This document shows positions 26,978 to 33,578 of a stretch of DNA of 64,000 nucleotides, in pieces (positions within the stretch are counted from its first letter, which is position 1; each line of letters begins with the position of its first letter). The DNA comes from CANGTU01 sp046336655 (GTDB lineage: Bacteria; Bacteroidota; Bacteroidia; Flavobacteriales_D; Sanyastnellaceae), in assembly GCA_046336655.1 (NCBI GenBank), contig JBKDGH010000118.1:1-64000 (forward strand), given 5' to 3'. A program made the position numbers and the translations under genes. A model generated the notes under the pieces. It had not been told where the DNA came from. It worked only from the letters and a program-made list of their open reading frames with translations, and made no database searches.

Positions 26978-27742
26978 TTATTCATGTACCTGTCTGTCTT
27001 CCCGAAGCGATTTAGCATAACCTTCATTGATGCAGCTTTCCTTGTTGATATTGCGGATTTCGGGGTGGTTTTGCAACAGGCGAATAACATCCTGCATTTC
27101 AAAAGATAAGGGGTCTGGGAAGCTACCGAATATTCGTTCGGTCATGAGGCGGTCTGATTCAGTATCAACTGAAAGTTTGAAGGTATATTGATCGTTGGTT
27201 TTTCTCCAGTACTTCGAAAATGCGGGTGATTGCTTGATGTAAGGCGTGACGTGTTCCCGTTCACTAAGCATCTTGGCCTCAGTCCAGGCTTTTTTCAGCG
27301 CAGCGAAAGAGCATATTTCAGTATCGAAGCCGTCTTCAAGATACAGCGGCTCATAGTTTGAATTCGAGCAGTAATCCACACCATAATGGAAGTAGTTGCG
27401 AATAACTTCGTCCATCGTGGCGTGGTGGTGTAGCGGGTTGTCACAGCATATCCGCACCACATGTTGCGGTGTTTCGGGAAGGGAAACACATGCCTGATAG
27501 AAGCGATCGAGCACATCCCAGTCGCTGCCCCGGAAGCACGGTATTCCGGATTCTTCGCACCATTTCGCCAGTGCATCGTCTTCCGGGTTGGTGGTGGTGG
27601 CTACGATGAAATGAGAGACGTATCGGCTTTTCTTCAGACGGTCGGTCATGTGCGCGATGAGCGCCTTTCCGGCTATCGGTGTCAACACCTTTCCGGGAAG
27701 GCGGGTGCTGCCCATTCGTGCCTGCAGGATGGCGCAGATCAT
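26978..27742 (-). CDS. SpsF-like nucleotidyltransferase (second copy)
   Basis: This 254-residue cytidylyltransferase-family protein carries the classical MICAILQARMGSTRLPGKVL start, closer to SpsF than the first copy is. It continues with IVATTTNPEDDALAKWC, FRGSDWDVLDRFY and RICCDNPLHH. The C-terminal region (SEREHVTPYIKQ, FKLSVDTESD) matches the spore-coat/CMP-sugar synthetase group. It probably makes a CMP-activated glycan precursor. It sits between a GNAT and the aminotransferase with 6- and 15-base gaps. Only limited identity with the other copy is visible, so the two likely arose by old duplication or separate acquisition. Confidence 0.87.
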   Translation of the reverse strand: MICAILQARMGSTRLPGKVLTPIAGKALIAHMTDRLKKSRYVSHFIVATTTNPEDDALAKWCEESGIPCFRGSDWDVLDRFYQACVSLPETPQHVVRICCDNPLHHHATMDEVIRNYFHYGVDYCSNSNYEPLYLEDGFDTEICSFAALKKAWTEAKMLSEREHVTPYIKQSPAFSKYWRKTNDQYTFKLSVDTESDRLMTERIFGSFPDPLSFEMQDVIRLLQNHPEIRNINKESCINEGYAKSLREDRQVHE

Positions 27743-27748
27743 GATTGG

Positions 27749-28279
27749 TTAGTTTTTAAATGCACTCATCAGGATTTTATCCACGTACATTCCCTCACAG
27801 TACACATGCTCCTTAAGTCTGCCTTCTTCTGTGAAGCCGGCTTTTTCATAGGCGCGCATAGCTGCCGGATTATTGGAATAAACCGCCAAAAGAACTTTGC
27901 GCAGGTTAAGTGTCTGGAATGCGTAGCGAATCATCATTCCGCAAACCTCTGTACCTATTCCTTTTCCGCGATGATCCGCTGACCCAATAAGGATACCGAG
28001 TTCACAGGTACCCGAAATCCAATCAATACGATCAAGCTTTACATTTCCGATGTGCTTGCTTGTGCTGCGGTCACAGACAGCCAGTATAACGCAGTCTTTA
28101 TGGGTTGTCACTGAGGCGATATAAGCCTTGAGTGATTCCATGTTGGAAGGAAAATTGCCCGCAACAAGCCCTCTCGTGGTTTCCGGATTATTAATCCAGT
28201 CGAGGTATTCTGGGGTCGCATCTTCCATTGAGAGTGCTCTAAGGAAGACGCTGCTGCCATTCAGGAAAAAGCCACTCAT
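27749..28279 (-). CDS. GNAT family N-acetyltransferase (RimJ/RimL-like)
   Basis: This 176-residue GNAT protein starts with VFLRALSMEDATPEYLDWINNPETTRG, typical of the RimJ/RimL subgroup. The CoA pyrophosphate loop appears as SADHRGKGIGTEVC, followed by LRKVLLAVYSNNPAAMRAYEKAGF and a final EGRLKEHVYCEGMYVD. Similar proteins in nonulosonate and O-antigen clusters acetylate an amino sugar made by the neighbouring aminotransferase, which is the role I infer here. The start overlaps the glycosyltransferase stop by four bases (ATGA). Confidence 0.9.
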   Translation of the reverse strand: MSGFFLNGSSVFLRALSMEDATPEYLDWINNPETTRGLVAGNFPSNMESLKAYIASVTTHKDCVILAVCDRSTSKHIGNVKLDRIDWISGTCELGILIGSADHRGKGIGTEVCGMMIRYAFQTLNLRKVLLAVYSNNPAAMRAYEKAGFTEEGRLKEHVYCEGMYVDKILMSAFKN

Positions 28280-28914
28280 TTATGCTTGATGTTGAGCAGA
28301 TGGGAATACTTCTGCATGGTTTCTTTATCCTTCGTCAGGTTGTGGTCGTGCATCCTGTAACGATACAGCGGGATAGGCAAGTTGCAGATGTTGTATTTGC
28401 CGCTCCAGCGAATCCTCAGGTCTTCTTCTTCACGCGCTCTGAATTCTTCGTCGTACAGACCTATCTGATACAGGTAGTCTTTCCGGAACATGATGCCACA
28501 TGCAATGGGCTCTTCCGCCGCATTGGCATGGCGCACGTGCGTTCCTTTTTCATCAACAAGCCAGTAATCGGCCGATACGGCATCAATGGAGGTATTCTCT
28601 TCCAGAAATAGCTTTTGTACGTAGAGCAAATCCCGATGGATGTAGTCATCTGCATCGAGAAAAAGAATGAACTGTCCTTTGGCTTTCTTAATTCCAAAGT
28701 TTCTTGCTCCCGCAAGTCCGAGGTTGGATTCGAGGTGAAAGACCCGTGCATCATCTGCGTAGTTCTCCAGCACTTCTTTGGTGTGATCCGTGCTGGCATC
28801 GTCGATTACAAGTATTTCGTAGTTTCTCTTATCAAGACTTTGCTCCATGGCACTGCGGATAGCCCGCTCGAGATAATGCGCATAATTGTAAGTAGTGATG
28901 ATCAATGAAACCAT
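28276..28914 (-). CDS. family 2 glycosyltransferase
   Basis: This 212-residue GT-A fold enzyme shows MVSLIITTYNYAHYLERAIRS, VIDDASTDHT, LAGARNFGIKKAKGQFILFLDADD (the D-x-D metal and donor site) and CGIMFRKDYLYQIGLYDEEF with the acceptor-site EEEDLRIR. It lacks transmembrane segments and is shorter than many GT2 proteins, ending soon after the catalytic domain, so it is likely a soluble or peripheral transferase adding a sugar on the cytoplasmic side. It follows wzc after 26 bases and opens the biosynthetic part of the operon. Confidence 0.9.
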   Translation of the reverse strand: MVSLIITTYNYAHYLERAIRSAMEQSLDKRNYEILVIDDASTDHTKEVLENYADDARVFHLESNLGLAGARNFGIKKAKGQFILFLDADDYIHRDLLYVQKLFLEENTSIDAVSADYWLVDEKGTHVRHANAAEEPIACGIMFRKDYLYQIGLYDEEFRAREEEDLRIRWSGKYNICNLPIPLYRYRMHDHNLTKDKETMQKYSHLLNIKHK

Positions 28915-28940
28915 TCCTTCAGTTACTTGAATAAACTTGA

Positions 28941-31373
28941 TCAGGGTTTTTTCTTGTTCCGGCTTTTCCTGGTCTTTTTGTCGTCTTCGCCGTAGCCGTA
29001 TCCATAGCTTCCGTAGCTTGAATAACCGCCGTATCCATAGCCGTATCCATAACCGTAGCCGTATCCATAGCGGTATATGTACTTGCCGTAGTAGTACCTC
29101 CCGCGCTTGGTCTTAATGTTATTGAGGAGCAGACTGTTATTCTTCAGATTATTCTGTGAGAGTAAATCTTCAAGATGGCGAACACCCGCTTTTGTGGCCT
29201 TTTCGGTATTCATTACAATGATACCGGTGCGCACCTTGGACAATAGCACCAGCGAGTCACTGATGAGCATCACCGGCGGAGTATCCACGATGACATAATC
29301 GTAGATCTTAGCGGTTTCGGTGAGCAGTGTATTTACCTTTTCATTCAGCACCAACTCCGAAGCATTGGGTGGCACCGGGCCCGCAGTCAGAACGTCCAGA
29401 TTCTGAACCTGAGTGGGCAAAATGGAATCCCGGTAATCCGTTCTTCCGATAAGGTAAGTTGATACTCCGGTGACGTTCTCAAATCCAAACACCTTGTGCA
29501 CCCTTGGCTTGTGCAAGTCAAAGTCGAGGATAAGCACCCGTTTTGAAGCTTTCGCCAAAACCGCAGCGAGGTTAGCGGACACAAACGTTTTTCCTTCTCC
29601 CGGGTGAAGCGAGGTGACAAGCAGAACATTGGATTCGTCGGTTGGCAGCAGGTACTGCAGATTGGTGCGGAGTGCCCGGAAAGCTTCGCTGACATTACCC
29701 CGGGGACTTTCCATGAGGGCAATCGGATGAATATCGCTGTCCGGGTAGTTGGGCACACCCCCGATCACAGGTATTTTGGTAATGCTCTTGAGTTCGCGGA
29801 TGTTTTCGATGCGCTCCAGGAAGACCATTCGCAATACCCCAATGATCAGGGAAATCAGGAGTCCAATACCTAGCCCGTAATAAATGATGCCTTTTTTGTT
29901 TGGGCCCACGACTCCAAGTGATCGTGCTGATTCGATTACGCTGGTCTGAGGTATGATGGCCGCTTTTGCAATGGCCGTATTGGCTTTCTTTTCCAGAAGG
30001 AAGGTGAAGAGCTGCTCATTGACATTCAGCTTGCGCTCAATGCTCAACAAGTCGCGTTCTGATTTGGGAATGGTGCTGAGCGTGCGCTCCAGATCACGGA
30101 TCTGCCCGTTCAGGTCGCCGATCCGGAGCCTGACGGATTCCTTGGTATCCGCAGTGTATTTGTAGATACTTGACCGGATCGTATTGATTTCGCTTTCTAT
30201 GCGTTGAATACGCACGTCGGCATCTTTCAGGTCAACGGATAGATTGGCCTTGCGCTGACGAAGATCAAAAATGGCTGTAATCTGATCGCGAAGCGCCGTT
30301 TCATCCGCCCCGATGTAAGCCATAGGAGGGATCACCGCATTGTCCTTTTCCTTGGTAAGGAAACTTTCCAGCGCATTGATCGATTCGATCTTAAGCTCCA
30401 GCTGCCTTTTTTGTCCTTCAGCTTCAGTCAGCGCGTCAAATGCTGCAGCTTGCTCGCGATTCAGATCCAGAATTTTCCGTGAATCCTTGAAGATCTCGAG
30501 ACTCGTTTCAAGCGAGTCCATAACACGCACCAACTCGTCCAGCTGAATATCAATGTACTTCTGGGTATTCTCGTTGATGGTGAATTGATTTTCGAGGGTG
30601 AAGTCGATGTAGACCTGGGCCAGTGTGTCCAAAAACTGAGTGGCTTTGGTCGCCAGTTCATCATTGCAGGTAATAGACAGAATGCTGGTGTATTCGACGT
30701 TTTTGACTGAGAGGTTCTCTGTGTATTTGTTGATCAGCCAGGACTCAGGATGCACGCGGATCATGAATGTCTGCTCCTGAATGATGTTGAGCCCGGGCTC
30801 ATCCACCCACGGAGAAAGATTCACCTGAATCACGAAATTACCGTCCTCGTAAGCTTTGCCGAATTCGAATTCGCGGTTGTACTGAATGCCTTCGAGGTCA
30901 TAAGTCACAAGACACTTCTTCAGATCGAGCACTTTGATGAAGATCGGATTATTGTGCAGCTTGCTGTTCATCCGCCGCCAGTCGCACTTCACGCTGATCG
31001 CGTCAAAGTGATCCACCTGACTCGTCTTGATCCGACCAACAAGGTAATAGCTGATAGAGAAGTCAATCTTGGAGAGCACACGTTTAATGAGGTCATACGA
31101 TGTGATGACCCGTTGCTGGTTGGTAACGTCCTGAAACAACGAGAAGTAACCAATATCTTTGTATATCTTGTTTTGGTAGTCGTACGTTTCGTCGGACTTC
31201 AGAAGAATTTCCGTTCGCGCCGCGTAAATCTCCTGCAGCCGGTGGGTGTAGAAATAGGCAATCGTGAACGAAATCAGGCTGAACAGGATGATCAGATGCC
31301 AGTTCTTACCAATAAATTTCAGAATGGGCCGCAGATCGTCTGCATCGATAAAATTCGTCCTCTGTTCGGCCAT
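28941..31373 (-). CDS. Wzc-type polysaccharide co-polymerase and tyrosine autokinase
   Basis: This is 810 residues from the ATG at 31373 (MAEQRTNFIDADDLRPIL); the longer frame would run through the -7 box at 31391-31398. An N-terminal Wzz domain with a membrane helix (about 24-44) is followed by a long periplasmic coiled-coil part, a second membrane helix near 495-515 and a cytoplasmic BY-kinase domain: Walker A HPGEGKT (near 590), Walker A' LILDFDLHKP and Walker B YVIVDTPP. It controls polymer length and export with an outer-membrane Wza partner not found here. The C-terminus is a Tyr-Gly-rich tail (RYYYGKYIYRYGYGYG...) ending in a Lys/Arg cluster, the site of autophosphorylation in the family. 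It heads the eight-gene glycan operon. Confidence 0.93.
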   Translation of the reverse strand: MAEQRTNFIDADDLRPILKFIGKNWHLIILFSLISFTIAYFYTHRLQEIYAARTEILLKSDETYDYQNKIYKDIGYFSLFQDVTNQQRVITSYDLIKRVLSKIDFSISYYLVGRIKTSQVDHFDAISVKCDWRRMNSKLHNNPIFIKVLDLKKCLVTYDLEGIQYNREFEFGKAYEDGNFVIQVNLSPWVDEPGLNIIQEQTFMIRVHPESWLINKYTENLSVKNVEYTSILSITCNDELATKATQFLDTLAQVYIDFTLENQFTINENTQKYIDIQLDELVRVMDSLETSLEIFKDSRKILDLNREQAAAFDALTEAEGQKRQLELKIESINALESFLTKEKDNAVIPPMAYIGADETALRDQITAIFDLRQRKANLSVDLKDADVRIQRIESEINTIRSSIYKYTADTKESVRLRIGDLNGQIRDLERTLSTIPKSERDLLSIERKLNVNEQLFTFLLEKKANTAIAKAAIIPQTSVIESARSLGVVGPNKKGIIYYGLGIGLLISLIIGVLRMVFLERIENIRELKSITKIPVIGGVPNYPDSDIHPIALMESPRGNVSEAFRALRTNLQYLLPTDESNVLLVTSLHPGEGKTFVSANLAAVLAKASKRVLILDFDLHKPRVHKVFGFENVTGVSTYLIGRTDYRDSILPTQVQNLDVLTAGPVPPNASELVLNEKVNTLLTETAKIYDYVIVDTPPVMLISDSLVLLSKVRTGIIVMNTEKATKAGVRHLEDLLSQNNLKNNSLLLNNIKTKRGRYYYGKYIYRYGYGYGYGYGYGYGGYSSYGSYGYGYGEDDKKTRKSRNKKKP
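28990..29098 (-). repeat. Tyr-Gly codon repeat in the Wzc tail
   Basis: The DNA alternates TAT/TAC and GGN codons, seen on the plus strand as repeated ccgtatccatag and ccgtagc units. It encodes a stretch of alternating Tyr and Gly with at least 18 tyrosines. The short unit could allow slippage-driven length change of the phosphorylatable tail. Confidence 0.8.
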
Positions 31374-31390
31374 TCGATGAGTATAGGGCG

Positions 31391-31398
31391 CAAATATA
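31391..31398 (-). promoter_or_regulatory. -7 box (TATATTTG on minus strand) for the wzc operon
   Basis: The plus-strand CAAATATA reads TATATTTG on the minus strand, an exact TAnnTTTG match. Its last G is 17 bases before the wzc ATG at 31373, predicting a very short leader and supporting that start. It lies back to back with the exosortase-operon promoter. Confidence 0.6.
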
Positions 31399-31514
31399 GC
31401 GCAAGACCGCACTTGTGAAGGGGGGGCATGATTTCACAGACTGGCTGAACTCATTGGGCAGAGCGATTTTCGGATAGTTTTTCGGGGTGTTCATACAGTG
31501 AGCAGGATTCTGTT

Positions 31515-31522
31515 TACATTTG
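31515..31522 (+). promoter_or_regulatory. -7 box (TACATTTG) for the exosortase operon
   Basis: This is an exact TAnnTTTG match 22 bases before the ATG of the PID-CTERM peptide gene. With the divergent wzc box 117 bases away, the 31374-31544 interval forms a shared control region for glycan synthesis and the exosortase operon. No clear -33 TTG was found. Confidence 0.6.
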
Positions 31523-31544
31523 TGAGCCGTTTAGATTAGTCCTA

Positions 31545-31760
31545 ATGAAACGCTTACTTCTCCTGCTGTTTTTTGTGGTGCTGGCCATTGCCGCACTTCC
31601 TCAGGCACCAGACCCTCCTGCGGGTGGCGGCCCTCCTTGCGGTCCGCCCTTTGGCGATCCATGCATTCCCATTGACGGAGGAGTGAGCCTGCTGATTGCT
31701 GCAGGTGTGGCATTGGGTGGAAAGAAGGCCTGGGATGCAACGAGGAGGAAGCAAATCTGA
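31545..31760 (+). CDS. 71-residue PID-CTERM peptide, probable exosortase substrate
   Basis: This tiny precursor has three parts. Residues 1-17 form a hydrophobic signal (MKRLLLLLFFVVLAIAA). Residues 18-40 form a Pro/Gly-rich segment with two cysteines (PPCGPPFGDPC). Residues 41-71 form a sorting tail: I-P-I-D-G-G, the hydrophobic stretch VSLLIAAGVALGG, then a basic end (KKAWDATRRKQI). This P-I-D-G-G / hydrophobic / Lys-Lys architecture matches the PID-CTERM sorting signal of Bacteroidota. If both ends are removed, only about 25 residues remain, so the product would be a small processed peptide rather than a normal protein. The exosortase gene begins one codon after its stop, in the same frame. 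Its function is unknown. Confidence 0.8.
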   Translation: MKRLLLLLFFVVLAIAALPQAPDPPAGGGPPCGPPFGDPCIPIDGGVSLLIAAGVALGGKKAWDATRRKQI

Positions 31761-31763
31761 GCA

Positions 31764-32297
31764 GTGCTTAGAAATCCGTTTTACCGGTTCTTGATAGTTG
31801 GTACCACGCTGTTCCTTGCGTGGTATTTCGTTTATGAATGGTACCTGCGTGATCATTCGATGGCGGATGAATGGGTCATTCATCACCTGACTGTCTCGTC
31901 AGAGCTGATACTCAAGGGGATGGGTTACGAACTCACCGACTACGGATTTACCGGTTTACACAACAGGGTCGGCATTGCCAATGCTCCGGGAGTGATGATC
32001 GGAGCGGCGTGCGATGGGCTTGTTCTTTTTGCATTGTTCGCGGTATTTGTGATCGCCTATCCCGGCTCCTCGCGCCACCGCTGGTGGTTCATCCCAACCG
32101 GTATTCTGCTCATTCATTATCTGAATGCCCTTCGCGTGGTGGCACTCACAATCATCATCTCGTGGAAAAAGGAGTGGCTGAGTTTCAACCACGATTACAC
32201 CTTTACTATTCTCGTCTATTCTATTGTATTCGGTTTGTGGTGGATCTGGGTGAAGAAGTTTCCGGCTGAAAAAACCATCGTTCCCGAAACCAAATGA
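31764..32297 (+). CDS. exosortase/archaeosortase family protein
   Basis: This is a 177-residue multi-pass membrane protein. The likely catalytic residues of the exosortase/archaeosortase superfamily are present: Cys83 in GAACDGLVLF, Arg124 in LNALRVVAL and His143 in SFNHDYTF. At least four hydrophobic segments are visible, and the length suits the short Bacteroidota forms. Enzymes of this group cut C-terminal sorting tails and transfer the protein to another molecule; the adjacent PID-CTERM peptide is the obvious substrate. The start is a GTG: an in-frame TGA stands two codons before it and belongs to the peptide gene. An AGGAGG stretch lies 15 bases upstream. It belongs to a four-gene operon divergent from wzc. 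Confidence 0.85.
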   Translation: MLRNPFYRFLIVGTTLFLAWYFVYEWYLRDHSMADEWVIHHLTVSSELILKGMGYELTDYGFTGLHNRVGIANAPGVMIGAACDGLVLFALFAVFVIAYPGSSRHRWWFIPTGILLIHYLNALRVVALTIIISWKKEWLSFNHDYTFTILVYSIVFGLWWIWVKKFPAEKTIVPETK

Positions 32298-32839
32298 AGC
32301 GCAGACTTGTCCTCATTACTTTGATTATGAGCGGACTGGCTCTGGGGTTTATGCAGGAGAACTGGAAGGTGGGTGTCAACTTTGTCCTTGAACAGGCAGA
32401 GGCTGTTCCGGATTACTGGAACCTTTCGCCGGAGGCACGCCTGGCAGCGGTGGAGGCAAGGCGCATATTCTCCCCGTTGGATTATTATTACAGCCATGAC
32501 ACCCCTCGTTTTCTGTTCGTTATGGAGCGCTCAGAACTCACCGCGCTGAAATGGGCCGTCACGGGAGGGATGATCCTCCTCTTTTTCATCATTAACTCCT
32601 CAGTGGCCTTCTTGATTACGAATGACCGGCGAGCAATCAGGTGGATGGCTGCCGGATACCTGTTTGTTTTTGTCACCGCATTTTTGATTTACACCGCGGG
32701 TTATGCTGCCGGCAATCCGTCAGCAACTTATGGTATCAGCAGAAAACTGGCGGGAGCGCTGCAGTCGCTTATTCCGATTATGCTGTTTATGCCTGCCTGG
32801 TATTTGAATACGCAACGGAACCTTTCTTCATCCCGATGA
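32294..32839 (+). CDS. exosortase-associated membrane protein
   Basis: The 181-residue protein has an N-terminal membrane segment (LVLITLIMSGLALGF), a periplasm-like loop of about 65 residues (VPDYWNLSPEARLAAVEARRIFSP and YYYSHDTPRFLF), then three hydrophobic segments near 87-107, 117-139 and 152-170. It overlaps the exosortase gene by four bases (ATGA), which argues for a direct partnership. Small membrane proteins next to Bacteroidota exosortases are known, but I cannot place this one in a named family. Likely roles are substrate presentation or complex stability; both are inference. Confidence 0.7.
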   Translation: MKRRLVLITLIMSGLALGFMQENWKVGVNFVLEQAEAVPDYWNLSPEARLAAVEARRIFSPLDYYYSHDTPRFLFVMERSELTALKWAVTGGMILLFFIINSSVAFLITNDRRAIRWMAAGYLFVFVTAFLIYTAGYAAGNPSATYGISRKLAGALQSLIPIMLFMPAWYLNTQRNLSSSR

Positions 32840-33327
32840 AAACACCTGATCAGCTTGCGGATCACGCCCGGGTCTGGATTTACCAATCCGCTCAGCCCCT
32901 TACTCCCGGACAGGCAGAAAAGGCTTGTCAGATGCTCAATGAATTCATCGCCGATTGGACCAGTCACGGCGCCAGAATGGAAGCTGCTGCAGGGGTCTAT
33001 CATGGCCATTTCATCGTGATCGCGGCGGATGAACAGAAAGCCCTGGCCAGCGGATGTGGCATTGACAAGAGTGTTCAGGCTATCCGGAATATTTCTGCGG
33101 ATACCGGAATGGATTTTTTCGACCGGTTGACCGTCCATTACATGAACGATGGTGAGGTCCGGACAGCACCGATGAATGCCTTTTGGGCGCTGCGCAAGTC
33201 AGAAGTCGTAACCGGCGAGACCCGGGTGTTCAATAATCTGGTGAGAACAGTCGGGGAATGGAAGAAGGGGTGGATTGTCCCGTTCGCTCAGAGCTGGCAT
33301 CAGGAAGCCTGGGGCGGTCCGTTGTGA
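32836..33327 (+). CDS. conserved Bacteroidota protein often mislabelled ABC transporter ATPase
   Basis: This is 163 residues from the ATG at 32836, which overlaps the previous stop (ATGA). The longer frame from 32641 lies entirely inside the upstream gene and is rejected. The sequence begins MKTPDQLADHARVWIYQSAQ and contains EFIADWTSHG, HFIVIAADEQ, ASGCGIDKSVQAIRNI, FDRLTVHYM, VFNNLVRTV and a final SWHQEAWGG. This resembles a cytoplasmic Bacteroidota family that databases call an ABC transporter ATPase, although no Walker A, Walker B or signature motif is present. There is no signal peptide or membrane segment. Its function is unknown; the coupling to the exosortase genes may be meaningful or only operonic. 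Confidence 0.78.
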   Translation: MKTPDQLADHARVWIYQSAQPLTPGQAEKACQMLNEFIADWTSHGARMEAAAGVYHGHFIVIAADEQKALASGCGIDKSVQAIRNISADTGMDFFDRLTVHYMNDGEVRTAPMNAFWALRKSEVVTGETRVFNNLVRTVGEWKKGWIVPFAQSWHQEAWGGPL

Positions 33328-33578
33328 CCATCAGGGATGGCGCTGATTCGCAAGAGGTATTTTCCTTGGATGAAAAAAGTTACACCGATCTGTGGTGATT
33401 TGGTTCCTGTGCTGTACTTTTCGCTTGCTTTTCCTTACTATCTAAATTAGCCGTAAACCGGTGACTGTTGTTTGTTCACGTCAGGAGCAGGGTTGAGTTT
33501 CGTGGGGTGGAAAAAGCCTGATTTGCGCGGAAGCGTATGTCTGAAAGAAATTTTTAACCAAAACCAAAACCCAAACCA
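33328..33578. other. promoter and leader region of the 1184-residue secreted protein
   Basis: No open frame or stable hairpin stands out. TACTTTTC (33415-33422) is one base off the -7 consensus, but a TTTG only 12 bases upstream is too close for a -33 box. The last 22 bases before the ATG (33557-33578) are made almost only of A and C in CCAAAA-like units, an unstructured leader often seen before strongly translated Bacteroidota surface genes. Confidence 0.45.

Noticed and set aside
28990..29098. Short DNA repeat considered as a non-coding satellite or origin iteron
   Set aside because: It is in frame within wzc and encodes the Tyr-Gly tail, so the coding explanation is sufficient.
31758..31760. 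In-frame TGA between peptide and exosortase read as selenocysteine
   Set aside because: No SECIS-like hairpin is evident directly after the TGA, and the peptide ends in the expected basic tail, so it is a normal stop; only rare read-through remains possible.
32641..32835. Upstream extension of the small soluble protein after the exosortase genes
   Set aside because: The extension lies in another frame inside the exosortase-partner gene; the ATGA overlap at 32836 is the better start.
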